DNA of 64,000 nucleotides from Escarpia spicata (lineage: Eukaryota; Annelida; Polychaeta; Sabellida; Siboglinidae): the NCBI GenBank assembly GCA_963995525.1, contig OZ023212.1, positions 15,389,775-15,453,774 on the forward strand, given 5' to 3'. Below, piece by piece: positions 46,114-58,300 of the stretch. The notes under the pieces were generated by a model that was not told the DNA's origin, searched no databases, and worked only from the letters and a program-made list of their open reading frames with translations. How positions within the stretch are numbered: position 1 is the stretch's first letter; each line of letters begins with the position of its first letter. Made by a program: the position numbers and the translations under genes.

Positions 46114-46524
46114 TTAACCCCCGATGATCTGTTTGAGTAGTGGCAGGAGAACGGTGCTCGCTAACGGCGCTAGCAGGGCCGTCAGAAAACCACCCGCCCC
46201 CGTTTGCAAGATGGCTCGCTTCCGCTTCACCGGAATTCGTTTGTTGACCAGGTCACGCAGGTGATCTATGTATTTCGTCAACACGCGTTTCTGCTTCGGC
46301 GACACCTTCACGTTCCCTCTCAGAATATTGTACGCGCAATCGCATAGACTACATATGAGACCGACCTCCGAGTGGGCGAGAACGGCTTTTCGCAGATCGA
46401 TGTTCCGCTTATGTCTATCCATCAACTGCAGGGCGAAAATGTGTCTCTTCAGGCGTTGCTCCGAAACCGTCGTCGCCACCTTCGGTCGTCGCTTCGCCGC
46501 TACCACCGCGCGTCTTCCCGTCAT
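46114..46524 (-). CDS. Conserved uncharacterised basic protein with hydrophobic C-terminus (136 aa)
   Basis: The basic N-terminus RRAVVAAKRRPK is followed by EVGLICSLCDCAYNILRGNV and VSPKQKRVLTKYIDHLRDLV. The end is KRKRAILQTGAGGFLTALLA with PLASTVLLPLLKQIIGG. The C..CA.NiL.GNV.ls..qk..L..y...lr.L and RGGFL..LLaP combination is, from memory, the partner of the 232-residue family in many invertebrate elements. The Gly/Leu-rich tail could be membrane-active. It sits between the ATPase and the 232-aa gene with gaps of 36 and 12 bp. The role is not established. Confidence 0.7.
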   Translation of the reverse strand: MTGRRAVVAAKRRPKVATTVSEQRLKRHIFALQLMDRHKRNIDLRKAVLAHSEVGLICSLCDCAYNILRGNVKVSPKQKRVLTKYIDHLRDLVNKRIPVKRKRAILQTGAGGFLTALLAPLASTVLLPLLKQIIGG

Positions 46525-46560
46525 ACCGACTAATGCGTACGCGGCGACGTCCCTCTCTAC

Positions 46561-47196
46561 TTATAGTTGACCGCCCTTCCGTACGTAGACGTACTGAAGG
46601 GGGTCGTCCGGAAATATACACGTACGCAGGCGCATGTACTCTTCCGTTTCCTGTTTCAGGTCGACGAAGAGATAGCCGTACGCCGTCGACGTCGCGTCTT
46701 TGAAAGACTCTATCATGTACTTGACCTCTCCCGGATACATCTGTTTCGCTAGGTGACCTACTTGTCCAGCGTCTCGAGGGTTCTTAAATAGCGCTAAGTA
46801 TTGGGCGTTCAGGCTGATTGTGCGGTTTTCTTTCCCTTTCGGGAACATGTTCTGTCGGAGTTGTACGACCGACGTATTACAATGATGACTGTTTTTAGTA
46901 AATAGCGCCGTCACCCCGCTATCGGCTTCCTCCATGAGGTCGTCGAGTACTAAAAGCGTCCTCTTTTTACCGTCTAAATGCGTCGTAGTCGGCAGGCCGT
47001 CTACGAACTCTATTTCCGGACACATAGACGCGTAGGCGGTCTGCCACTGCCCGTAACACCACAGGATTTTTTCGGGCGCCGGATCGATCATAGCGCGTCG
47101 TATCAGACGGTCGACGAACGTCGTCTTACCACATCCCGTAGGCCCTGATACTATACACGTAAACGGATGCTTCAACAACGGTCCGCCCATTTTCAC
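46561..47196 (-). CDS. A32/FtsK-HerA-type genome packaging ATPase
   Basis: 211 residues, intact. Walker A GPTGCGKTTF at residues 18-27 and Walker B TLLVLDDLMEEA at about 80-91. A sensor-like Asn/Gln region (TSVVQLRQNMFPKGKENRTI) follows, and then an arginine-bearing stretch (LFKNPRD). This is the compact ATPase shared by Polintons, adintoviruses, virophages and NCLDVs, which drives DNA into the preformed capsid. It lies within the late series, 22 bp after the NADAR gene stop. Confidence 0.93.
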   Translation of the reverse strand: MKMGGPLLKHPFTCIVSGPTGCGKTTFVDRLIRRAMIDPAPEKILWCYGQWQTAYASMCPEIEFVDGLPTTTHLDGKKRTLLVLDDLMEEADSGVTALFTKNSHHCNTSVVQLRQNMFPKGKENRTISLNAQYLALFKNPRDAGQVGHLAKQMYPGEVKYMIESFKDATSTAYGYLFVDLKQETEEYMRLRTCIFPDDPLQYVYVRKGGQL

Positions 47197-47218
47197 GACT
47201 GATACTGGCTGAGGTTTT

Positions 47219-47671
47219 TTACGCGTCTTTATAAACGTCGCGCACCTCCATCAACAGTTTACCGAGCTTGTTCTCCCCCGCAACGTCCCCAATCCTGGTA
47301 CCCCAGAAACCCTCCCTACTCGGTACCCACTCCACCAATTCGGCGTCCCCGGTGGCCAACAGATCGGCTTTCAACTCCCCGCCGAACTTACTCATCAACA
47401 GGCCCTTCATACAAGCGACCCTAACGACGTTCCATTCGGTTCCCGTTCTCTTTTTTCGAATACCGTAACTGAGTCGTTTCGCTACGTAGGGCGATCGCGC
47501 ACTTTTGATACACGCGGCGCATGCGAGGTCTTCGTTGAACATCGCTTTCCTATACTGATAGGCGTGCTCGACGGATCGGAAGACCCGACCGTACGCCGTC
47601 AAGCGGCACCTGTACATATTCGACAAGAAGGAGCGCGAGCCGCCAAACTTTATAGGTTCCGACGACAACAT
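47219..47671 (-). CDS. NADAR-domain (YbiA-like, DUF1768) protein
   Basis: 150 residues covering just the domain. Motifs: IKFGGSRSFLSNMYRCRLTA, FRSVEHAYQYRKAMF, RTGTEWNVVRVACMKGLLMS and the C-terminal LVEWVPSREGFWGTRIGDVA with GENKLGKLLMEVR. These match the NADAR blocks (FLSNFy, vEh.yqa.Ka, W...R...M, f WG.G...GqN.LG.lLm.vR). Family members cleave N-glycosidic bonds, in riboflavin-pathway intermediates and, for some, ADP-ribose on nucleic acids. In a virus it might edit or reverse ADP-ribosylation or alter NAD-derived signals; that is inference. It is the first gene of the late series, next to the right TIR. Confidence 0.85.
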   Translation of the reverse strand: MLSSEPIKFGGSRSFLSNMYRCRLTAYGRVFRSVEHAYQYRKAMFNEDLACAACIKSARSPYVAKRLSYGIRKKRTGTEWNVVRVACMKGLLMSKFGGELKADLLATGDAELVEWVPSREGFWGTRIGDVAGENKLGKLLMEVRDVYKDA

Positions 47672-47702
47672 GACTACTACCGATAAACCGCTACCGACAC
47701 CG

Positions 47703-47710
47703 CTTATATA
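47703..47710 (-). promoter_or_regulatory. TATA box of the late gene series
   Basis: TATATAAG on the minus strand, about 32 bp upstream of the NADAR ATG. It could serve the whole leftward series, which shows no other clear TATA box between its genes. Confidence 0.55.
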
Positions 47711-47872
47711 GTCACAGATGGCGCATCTAAAAAGGTGCCGACGTACGGATTCGGACCCGAAATATTTCGATCCCTAGTCGAACGCGCTCCCAGGAGAGCT
47801 AATCCGGCGCCGGCGTCTATGAGTGGTTTTATCTCGGTTATATACGCTTTGAAGTTGATCGCTAGTGTTACA
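47711..47872. other. Short non-coding region between late promoter and subterminal repeats
   Basis: No ORF. It contains GATGGCGCATCTAAAAAGG, related to the downstream GATGGCGCC repeats. Confidence 0.5.
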
Positions 47873-47998
47873 CGCTAGATGGCGCCTTAATATCATCAGT
47901 TACTGGATTAACCGCTAGATGGCGCCTTAATATTATCGGTTTGAAGTTAGGGATTAATCGCTAGATGGCGCCTTAATATCATCAGTTACTGGATTAAA
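47873..47998. repeat. Subterminal tandem repeats (right end)
   Basis: Three copies of CGCTAGATGGCGCCTTAATA followed by T(C/T)ATCAGTTACTGGATTAA with variation, about 40-47 bp each, ending at the TIR. They may bind a terminal replication protein, by position. Confidence 0.85.
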
Positions 47999-48215
47999 CG
48001 CTAGGTGGCACCTCTATAGCATCAATCAAAAGTGACAGGCCATCAATCACGTTTTTTATAAGTAGGTTCCCGATTTCTCTCGGGTTACACAAAACCCTTT
48101 GATCTTTTTTTTATAAGTAGGTTCCCGAAAAAGATAAGGAAGTTTTTTATGCACGTAGTTAGGCCTAAAGTAGGTCAAAAAGGGGCGGGGCGAGCGCCAA
48201 CCTTACCTATATACT
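47999..48215 (-). repeat. Terminal inverted repeat, right end of viral element
   Basis: 217 bp beginning CGCTAGGTGGCACCTCTATA and ending CCTTACCTATATACT, the inverse of 20682-20896. Differences from that copy are two or three bases (for example CTCGGGTT against CTCAGGTT). Host sequence resumes at ACTAACGTATGAAAGG. Confidence 0.92.
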
Positions 48216-48239
48216 ACTAACGTATGAAAGGAGTATCAT

Positions 48240-50340
48240 TGAAATAAAACTACTTATGATGTTATGCTACTCCTTTGTCGACGCTTGTAACAGTTTGTTT
48301 ACTTGATGTGAATTTCAAAACAAAATACAAACGTATAGTAGTGCATATGATTTGATTTATCATGATAAACTATACATTGCGATGATATTACTTCTGTTGA
48401 CAACACCTTTCTAATAGATATTTGTTATAGTGTGCTTTAAAACAATGATACGAACGAATATTGGTAAAAGTGACATTCAACGAGTTCCAAAGTTTTGTTC
48501 CATAGACAATTAAAGACCTATACCTTCAATTGGTTGTTGCCCGGGTTCGGGTAAAAAAACAATTTTGTGCAGTACTCGTTGTCACACTTAGCAAATAACC
48601 TTTGAATATTTAACGGCAATTCATTTCTGTGAGCTTTATACATAAACAGTATTGTTCTAAATTGTACCAAGTCGGTAAACGTCAAAATGTGTGCTTTATA
48701 AAACAATGGAGTCGCGTGGTCGTTGCACTGTTCCTGGTGCATAAGCCGTATTACCTTCTTTTGTAACGTAATTATACTGTGCAAATTAGTTGAGTACTTA
48801 TTTCCCCATATTTCCACACAGAACAAAAATTACGACAAAAACAGGGTGGAATATAACTTGTACATACTATGGAGTTTAAGCAATTTGCTGCATCTATACA
48901 CGATACCAACACTGATTGAGACTTTAGACTGTATTCGACTGATATGGTCTTTCCAATTTAACGAATCGTCAATAAGCACTCCTAGAATTGTCGTTACACG
49001 CACTCTTGATATATTTGTATTGTTATATTTATATTTATATCAGATAGACGTGCTCGACCAGAGAATAATGTGTAGTTTGTTTTTGCCATGTTCAATGACA
49101 ATTTGTTGGGCGAGAACGATCATTGCAATTTATGTAGTTCATTGCATACAATATTTTCAAGCGGTTTTTTTTATCTTTGGCAGAACAGAAGATGTTCGTT
49201 TCATCAGCAAACAAAATAAATGTTACCAGTTTTGAAACATTACACATGTCATTGATATACATAATAAACAACTTCGGTCCAAGTGTGGAACCTTGTTATT
49301 CTTTGAATGTCTGAACCGTAACCGTCAATGTTTACAAATTGGTTACGATTAGCTAAGTAGCTACGAATCCAATTACAGTGTATAAGCATTTCCACGGATG
49401 CTACAGCGTTCTAGTTTGTTATACATCAGTTTACGGTCAACGGTATCAAAAGCTTTTTTAGATCTATAAAATCGCGCGTTCAACGGCGCTTTTAGTGCAT
49501 TAATATGTTCAACACTTATATGATGTTTGTATTGAGATGGACAACTACGACTACATCGGCTGCCACCATACTTACAAATAACAAAAATGGGCAAATGATC
49601 GCTTATATCAGTAATGAGTAATCCACTCCTGATATGACTATCAATATCGTTTGTAAATATATTATCAATAAGTGTTGCCGACACATTCGAGAATCTAGTA
49701 GGCTTAGTAATTAATGGGTACATACCAAGACTGAACATCAAATCTAGGAATGTTTTTGGTACCTCCATGTGACTCATATTTCAATAAATCTATGTTGAAA
49801 TCACCACAGATAAATTAACTTTTCATAGCCACAACTTGGTTAAATAAACGGTCAATGTTATCACAAAATAAAGTTAAGTCAGACCCAGGTGCTCTATATA
49901 CGCTCGCAATTACCACAGGTCTACAGTTGGCTAACTTTAACTCAATCGTAACACATTCAAACACATCCTTGATAACTCTTGATTTACTCGATATACTAAA
50001 ACAATCTAGATCATCTTTAACAAAAAGTGCTACACCACCCCCTTGTTTGTAAGCCCTTACAATGTGATCAGATTAATAACCTGGTAACTGAAACCGGGAC
50101 GTCTGATCGGTTTCAGCTCATGTTTCAGAAATAGCAATAACGTCGAAATCAATATTAAGTGAATCCATATAATTACGAATATTTTCCAAATTTGCATTCA
50201 AACTGCGCGAGTTAAAATGAATAAAAGGTATATTCCCACCATGAATACTATTTATGTCATCATCAAATTTTAGTTCCGAATAATAATATTTACAATTTGT
50301 GGAGATATAGACGAGGTTCGCCCTCATCGTGGTGCTCTCA
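48240..50340 (-). mobile_element. LINE family B copy with internal RT deletion
   Basis: Reverse strand, 5' to 3': endonuclease start (IPFIHFNSRSLNANLENIRN, FDVIAISET at 50118-50327). Then endonuclease C-terminal text (LGMYPLITKPTRFSNVSATL, IDNIFTN, ITDISDHLPIFV at 49570-49777), and after that a jump into late RT text (KKAFDTVDRKLMYNKLERCS). The C-terminal block (IITLQKKVIRLMHQEQCNDH, 48518-48826) comes last. Most of the RT palm is missing and the frames are broken. Confidence 0.85.
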
Positions 50341-50409
50341 GTGGTGGTCGGCGTTTCATCTGCGTTGGTCGTTGTGGAGCAGCGCGTTCTGGGCGTTGTT
50401 GACGTAGCG

Positions 50410-50660
50410 TTGGCGCGTAACTGTAAATGTTAAGCCCGGTGACGATCTGCGATATAACCAGCAGATCGGAGGTTGCGGGTGGGCGTATACGGTGTTATAA
50501 AATCTTGATTATACGCTGGAACAAGACCATGGAAAGCCGTGAAAACAGCGACCAGCAGTTTGTACTGGATACGCCAGCGAACTGGAAGCCAGTGCAGTTC
50601 GACCAGCACAGGTGTTATGTGCTGGTGCTTTCGTGTCTTAAAATAAGTCATGCCGCCGAG
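50410..50660 (-). mobile_element. LINE RT C-terminal fragment
   Basis: The minus strand encodes ITPVLVELHWLPVRWRIQYK and LLVAVFTAFHGLVPAYNQDF then ITPYTPTRNLRSA. This is the post-RT segment (HI.p.L..LHWLPv..RI..K) of a non-LTR element. It has no other domains attached. Confidence 0.8.
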
Positions 50661-51239
50661 TTATATACCATATGCAACTTGTTCATAATTGCCTCGGTAA
50701 TGCCGTGCAGGACCGCGTTAGTCCAGTCGCGATGTCACCAGGGCGTAGACTAGTGTCTGTATAGTGTATTGTTAGTTCGTAGAAAGTAAACACATTCCAG
50801 GTGTACAACACCACCGTGTTACTGATGCTGATGTTGTGGCATAGTTCTCTCACGCAGTCAGGCGTGGTGCGACGACCGCACGTTTGGCTGGCGCACACTA
50901 TCACCTGTAGTTTCTACAGTACGCCAGGACACTACGACAATGCGCCTTCTTGGTCAGATGCACAGTTTTGACAGGGTTCGTCAAGCGTGACCGGCTTAGC
51001 CGACCACCCACACAGCTGTTGATTGACGTTGCCGCGGTTTGGCAATGGCAGGTGGGCGATATAACCAGTGGTAGATGGTTCAATGTGTTTTATTCACAAT
51101 GCGGAACGTATACGATGCAGCCGCTTGTACATGGTAAACAGCATACATTCGACTTTCCAATGGCACTACTTGATATCGCGCAGATGAGTGTGGGTAACAA
51201 ACTACGATGATTTCAAACGGAGAGATTTGGACAGCTGCT
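50661..51239. other. Unassigned stretch
   Basis: Short ORFs only. No family was recognised. Confidence 0.4.
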
Positions 51240-52253
51240 TCGAGGAATTGACCCGTAGTAGATATGATTTCGCCTGATTAATCCAAGGATTTGATTTCCC
51301 TTTGAAGCTGCTATTCCGCACTGCTCTGAAACCTTCATATCAGCACTAATGGTTACCCTAAATCTTTTTTTATACAGTTGCACTTACTTGTATATTGTAC
51401 ATCTTCGTTCCCATGTCCTGTGTGGAGGCATTTACAATTCCCAAAACTGAACAACATTTGTCACTCCATCTTCATCACTTTTATTCTTTCTAAACACCTC
51501 AATCCTATATCATCCTCAAATTTCAACACCTTGCTTGTTATATCATCGTCCAAGTCGTTGATGTATATTAAGAATAATATAGGTCCCAGTACTGATCCCT
51601 GTGGTACTCCACTCAAAACTGATTTCCAGTTTGAAGCCTCCCCATCAATTACTACCCGTTGTCTTCTGTCAATCAGCTATTTTTCTATCCAGTTAACCCC
51701 CACCCTACACCATTTCCTATGCCATGGGCCTTTAATTTAAGCAGTAATTTTTTATGTGGCATTTTGTCGAAAGCTTTTTGAAAATCTAAGTGGACGTTAT
51801 CTACTGGTGATACCTCGTCTAACACTTAGTGATATCTTCTAAAAACATAACATATTTGTTAAGCATGAACCATGTTGAGATGGGTTTATCAAGTTATGTT
51901 TAACAAGAAAATTCACTATGTGATCTTTAATTAGTCTTTGTAATTATTTACAAATCACATATGTTAAATTCACTGGTCTATCGTTCTCTGACTTGTTTCT
52001 CGAAACTTTTTTTTTAAAATAACGGTATAATGTTTGCTTCTTTCCATTCTAAAGGAACCATTCCCGCTTTTAATGACAACTTGAAAACTGTTGCAAGCGG
52101 TATGCTAATTTGTTCTACAATTTCCAATAGTAGTTTGGGCCGAATCCCATCAACTCCAGATGATTTATTATCCTTCGTAGCGCTTATTTTCTTAGCTACC
52201 ATTTCCGGGGTTACAATTAACTGTCTTAAATAGTGTGTAGATAGGTCATCAAA
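51240..52253 (-). mobile_element. LINE family A copy, truncated at both ends
   Basis: The reverse strand encodes SSGVDGIRPKLLLEIVEQIS, EWKEANIIPLF and, further on, the PQGSVLGPILF region near 51600 and text up to CGIAASKGNQILG at 51250. It carries multiple frameshifts. It is the same family as 8340-10330. Confidence 0.88.
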
Positions 52254-52985
52254 ATTTGACCCGACCTTGATAACTGACTACCTTCAAGGTGTCATAACTC
52301 CTCTCCTGGGTGACCTACAGATGTGACGTTGGTGTCATTTTAAAGGTCTTAGAATTATATGTCGAAGCATACATATTCAGCAATAGGTAGAGAAAGTTTG
52401 ATTGTGCGCATTAGAATACTTTAGGAGTTTTGCAGTTTTAAACGCATTTCTTACGTCACTTTAATGCTGTAATATGGGAACTTAATACAGTTATAATGCT
52501 CTGTCAGTATGCAAATAGAGGCTGCCTTCCTAGAATTCGCTGTGTTTTGTTAGCTCCATTATTCTCTACCGATTTAGATAATTATCTACATGTGTTGGTG
52601 TGGGGATATATACACAAGTGCTGCTAAGACAAGTGTTTCATATAGAAATATGTATAGCAAAATGATGGAACAAAAAAATCTGTAATTATAAGTTAGATTG
52701 AGATTTTAACATTGCACACACAATGCCATACATTAGGCACGTGCTAATCCAGGTATCATGCACATCAGCAGTTCCCAAACTGGGGAACACGTACCCCAGG
52801 AGGCACGCGAGAGGTTTTCCAGGGGCACGCGTAGGGTTAGCTGTAAGTAAATATGCTTTGTTCATTGTCTATATAGATAGACAATTCTAAGACCTTTATA
52901 ATGACTCCAACATCACATCTGTAGGTCCCTTAGGAGAGGAGTTATGACACCTGGAAGGTCTTCGGGTATCAAGGTCGGGTTAAGC
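52254..52985. mobile_element. MITE-like element with ~105-bp terminal inverted repeats
   Basis: The left end TGACCCGACCTTGATAACTG ... GTGTCATAACTCCTCTCC... AGGTCTTAGAATTAT (52254-52362) is mirrored at 52883-52985. The right end reads ATTCTAAGACCTTTATAATG ... GAGAGGAGTTATGACACC ... ATCAAGGTCGGGTTAA. The interior (about 520 bp) has no ORF, consistent with a non-autonomous DNA transposon. A stretch at 52766 (CAGCAGTTCCCAAACTGGGG) resembles a hAT terminus and may be a nested insertion. Target duplication not resolved. Confidence 0.7.
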
Positions 52986-54860
52986 TATGATGACCTCTAT
53001 CTCTGGAAAGGAAGGTTATATTGATCTAACATTTGGTTTGTTGCACGATCTCATGAACATAAACCAACACACCCAGTTTCTTTAAAATCGAAGATGGACA
53101 TGTAAATTCTTGATTGATTTGATATGGAATGCCCCAATTGGTTATGCCGGTTCAAGAATCTTGCACCACCGTTCCGAAGAGATGCAAGTTGTGTCGATAT
53201 TTGAAACTTATGCCGGTTGCTCTTTGTGTTTCAACAAGATCTGAACTGGTGCAAGTTCTACTAGTAGAGTAGCTCGGGGCATAATGGTTTGGGGGCATAA
53301 CGCCCACACTATATCTAGATATATGGCTCGACAATAAGAATTTCGAGATAGCCAGCATGTTCTTAACATTTGGTTAAATCGTGATCGGAGCAAACGAAAT
53401 ACACACTAATGTTTTCTAGTAAACATGTTTACTTTACAAATGATAAAAAAGATGCGATGGTCAGTAACCATAGAAAACTTAAACAAAGCATTGCTTTTAC
53501 ACAATATAGAACTAAGTTGTTTGTGTGTGTGTGTTGTTAATGTTGCTGGTGGGTGTAATAAAATAAAATCATGTAAATGGTAATATTTTGAATATTGAAC
53601 ATTTGGGACAAAAAGGCCATGTACTAGTTGTAGGTCCAAAATGCGAAGGTTCGGCAGTACCATAGCAATCATAGATACAATTATGAAAATGATTAAATGA
53701 GTTGCAAAGGTGAATCTGTGTGTAAGAGTAGTAAATATGCTAAATCAAATGCACATGTTATATCTCAGATAAAGGGCCTATTAACTAACGATTTAAGTTA
53801 AGGTTCTTAAAAAGATTATACAAGAGCAGTGATTGTGGTATGCAGTACATTTCCACAATGCACGCGTGTACTAATAATACCACCGTTTTTAACATGAAAT
53901 AAGTAAACAAATAACTTAATGAGGCTATTTAAAATGTAAGATCTAGTGGTGGGCGTTTTGCCCCACCAGCGTGACAAAACGTTTTAGGACCTCCGCTAAA
54001 ACAGCTATTACCTTTGTCTGTGACATTGGGCATCAAACATCCTGGTGGGTATTATTTAGTAAAGGTAATGAACTAAATGAAGCATCCAGAGTTACAACCA
54101 AAAGATTTACACAGGAAACGATTTCCCGAAAAAAGTGGGCCTGATGTCCTACGTCACTCTACATGTGCCTGTGTACACCCAGCTAAACACCTCGACACGT
54201 GGAAGGAAATGCCCTTCCACTGCCATGACGTTAGCGTATTAATATAGACGATCAAACTTATGCTTTGTTCAGTTGCTGGGGGTATGTTTTGCAATAGTAA
54301 TAACTTTATAATAATGACTCGTTCTAGGCCCTGGGAGGCTACGTCCCGTTTTACATACCGCGGTAAATGACATGATATCAACGAGCAAACTTACGTGTCA
54401 TTGCCAGTGCACTACTGTTTTACTTTGTCTTCGACACACAACTCTGTGCCCTTGTGCTCCGGGGTAATTCAGAAAGATGTACGTTGTGGGATCCATTTGT
54501 AGAAAGAGACTGGGGAGGAAGTGACGTTGCGAGACAGATACGTCACTGCCATTAGCACCGGTTGGTTGTTGAAGCACCGGCGCGCGACGCATCGTCAAAG
54601 CATGCGTCATTAGAACAAAACAACATTTAGACTGTCCGAGAAAGTATTTCTTATAAAAATCTTATTGTTTAGCGTGTTTTGGTCTATATATTTCCGTTAG
54701 TAGCGCATATATATTGGACTGGTATGTTGTAGGCATGCTACTCGGCCCGTTGGTAGATTATTAGTGTTTCGAATTTCCCCGGTGGACATCTTGCCGGGTT
54801 TAACTTAGTTTTCGTCTACGCAAGACAACGATACCATCTTCAAATATGTTGTTGTATGTA
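52986..54860. other. Non-coding stretch, nothing recognised
   Basis: No coding potential beyond short random ORFs, one short TG tract near 53520, no RNA gene. Confidence 0.5.
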
Positions 54861-54869
54861 CACAGCAGT

Positions 54870-55370
54870 TACTATATATTATATGCGAGCGAGAACTTCT
54901 TAGACAGCATGGGATCTCTACACAGAGAGACATTGGGAGAGACGCAGACCTATAGCAATCTATGGTGCAGAAACCTAGACACTAGATCGCAAGAGACACA
55001 GTCGCTTGACATTTTTGAGATGCGCTGCCTGTGGGCTATCAGGGGTCTTACCAGCGAAGACGAATAGCCAGATCAATGAGGAGACATGCAGCCTGCATCC
55101 ATCTCATATGTCATCAGACATAGAAGCCACTGGTGGTTTGGGCTTGTTTGTCGTATGCCAAACGAAAACCTCAAAAAATAGCTTTCAAGGAAGACTTTAA
55201 TGGACACAGCAAGACAGAGGAAGCAGGAGGAGGTGGATTGATCAAGTTAGACAGGACACTGGACTCCCGCTTTTAAAGGCCGAGCGGTGAGCTCTAGACA
55301 GGACGGAATGGAGGGGTGTGACATCCAGGAGGATAGCGAAGGGTCAACTTAGTCTAGGCATTTAAGTCAA
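54870..55370 (+). mobile_element. Degenerate LINE C-terminal fragment (RTE-like)
   Basis: The plus-strand text, with stops, reads QETQSLDIFEMRCLWAIRG, then SHWWFGLVCRMPNENL and further TARQRKQEEVD. This is the post-RT tail (l..fe.rclR.i.gI ... lrWfGHv.Rm...). Ends are approximate. Confidence 0.65.
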
Positions 55371-58300
55371 AGTATGTCATGCGAGTTCAACGCGCTAGTC
55401 AATTTAGCTGCACACCCTCCCATTACAACCGCGCTACAGGATGGAGTAGTTGAACCCGGCAGACGTGAGTCAGGAACATCTTAGTACTCTGATTAAAGCA
55501 TTGTTTGGGTTTGTATGTACACCTAGAAGAATTAATACAAACTAACAATTTGCAACGCCATTTCACAATATCACGCTACTTATATAGGTAGACCTCTCAC
55601 ATTGGGTTCATGAAACAACACATTCAGCAGACATCGCATAGTTCCCGATAGCTGACATATTCTGACACCCTCCCGATGATTGGTCAATGTGCACAGAACT
55701 TTTATTTGGCGTTTATCCGACGTGACGTGCTGGTGTCTCATTTTACACAGAATGTGTACGAATAGGTAGACCAATAAAAACCTTTTGTTTCACATTGACA
55801 CGGGAAAGTGCTTGTTTTAAGGTCATAGGCTTTGACATATCGAAATAAATAACGAATAGTGAAGTCGTCATCGTGATGAGGCCGGGTCGTCAGTGCGACG
55901 ATGCGATAACGTCACGGCAACGAGACGACGACGTCACGGCGACAAGATCAAACGCCACGGTAGAGACGTCACAGCTTGCGACCTCGGGGACAGCTTTGCC
56001 TAGAGCAGCGACGCAAGCGACTGGCATGATACGTCATACACTGAAGTGTCATTAGATAGGCATACTGATTAGTTTGTAAAATAAAATGTGCATCTGTTAA
56101 ACAGGAGAAACAATATATCACGTAATGTAATTATCATTGTTCATATACACGCCCATCTACTGTCTATATCCGTTTACGGTCTTCGTAACTGCATTCAATG
56201 TCGACCCTCACTTCATGAGCGAGCTATGCATAATACGAATGATTGACATCGACGGTAATTTGACACGAACTTACAATGTAAAGCTCCGTTGTTCGCACCC
56301 TTGAGAAATGACAATATTGACCCACACTAGCGCTATTGTTCCTTGTATCTACATTCAATTCTTTTCAAGTAAACATTGCAAACCGGATTTACAAATTCGT
56401 GTTGTACTAAAGCTTGGGTCAGCCAACGACTAAGTCCACTGCGGTTGAAATAATGTCACAGAAACCATTAATTGTTGGACTGAAAGATGTCACAGGGGTC
56501 GGTGATGAAAGGTATGAAGTTACTGGCCTTATTTAGTATTTGCAGCAAGAATAATGTATCATTTTAAAGTACACTTAATGAGAAAAAACAAAATGATACA
56601 TTTAAGTGTGAAATATTTTATAACAGTTGAGAATACCCACCAGGCTAATAAACAAATGTAATTGAAATAAGAAATAATTCTTCCGTCAAATCCATACCAT
56701 TGAAGACGCGTAGTGCGTTTTTCCCAATAGGCAATACAGTGTAGAAGAAGTGCCGTCACATATCTGTCTGGCTTAGCCTTAGACGCCTAACGTCTTAGTG
56801 TCGAGTCTAGACACTGTTAATTAGATTTCCCACATTTGTTTCCACAACTTCTAGTTATCGACCTGATTGGTTTCCAGTTCCAATGCAGTGGAGGCGAGCC
56901 GCTGGGCAAGTTCAGACAGATGTGATTCTGAGACCGAGGGTCATCGACATTTGGAGCAGCTAGAGCAGGTGCGCCGACAACGGTCACGCCGACCGTTACA
57001 TCTGAATTATCGTCACCCATATTTCACGTTGCCATACTCAGTTACCTTCGATATATCACCGACGCCACTATGTTACGATATTTACTCGGGCATATGGACT
57101 TTAGAATATGCAGGCAGAATAGAGACGATAGTTCTGCTAAGCCAAACTTTATTAAACGTGACTGCAGCGATAAGGGAGCGGCCTGTTATTCAAATTTCTG
57201 GGGAGACGACATTAAATGATATTGTTACACAGACAACGTACTAAAGTAGCCTAGCACTTTCGAACACGAAATTTAAATGACCTGAGTTTAGATATAACAC
57301 AATATTTCGAATCATCACAATACTGATCGGGTTCAAACCTGCTTTAGTTGCAGTGAAGTCAAACATAATATAATGCAGTTTTGAATTGTTTAATAAACCT
57401 TTGTGCAAGATATCCCTTTTTAATCATAATGTACAGTGACTAAGACCAAATACCAACTCTAGTGACATTTATATAACCAGTTTGGCAATTCTGCTATGGA
57501 ATAACACTTTCACCACTGCTACATACACGTTAATTAGTCCTACACATGTTTGAAAGGGCGACAATAGGTGGAACTGAAACTAAGAAATATGTACATTGTG
57601 TAATGTATAACACTACTGGTTGATTACACATTCACTGAGTTCACTATTTTTTACTGTACTTACTCATTTAAATGCAATAATTACAACACATTTTTAAATA
57701 TATATATATATATATATAAATAACATAGTCCTACTTTTAATAATTTTTTGTTGGCGCTAAAATATTCAGTTACAAAAATGTTGACAATGTGTCATTAATT
57801 GTGTCGCTATTTTATCAATAGTAAGTGATGTTACACGCATATATTATACATTTAGGCACAATGTAACGATTCATTAGTTTAGTTTGGCATATTTGTCTAG
57901 TACTGCTTGATCAGTACAGGTTGCAACCTACAGTGTCTTAGATCATTACTAGTGATCTTATTATACTGCAATTGTATACCAGTGAACAATAATATGATAA
58001 ACATATTGCATCTGGCTTTAAAGGGAATATGAGACCATAGGATTACAGAAACGCCCTTGAACATTTGGCCAAGTTACAGACATTACTGACCAACAAATGT
58101 CCGGACGTGAACATCGTCAAACATAGAATCACCAACGACAAGAGTGACATAGCAAGCAAGCAATGTTAAGTTGCAGTTAAGAGCACATCAGATAATACCA
58201 TTACGCTGAAACAATCAGTACTTCCAGACAATAACTCCATATCGATGCTGTTCAAGTTACGCTACTACACTTTCATGTTATGTGACATGTCTTCAGAAGG

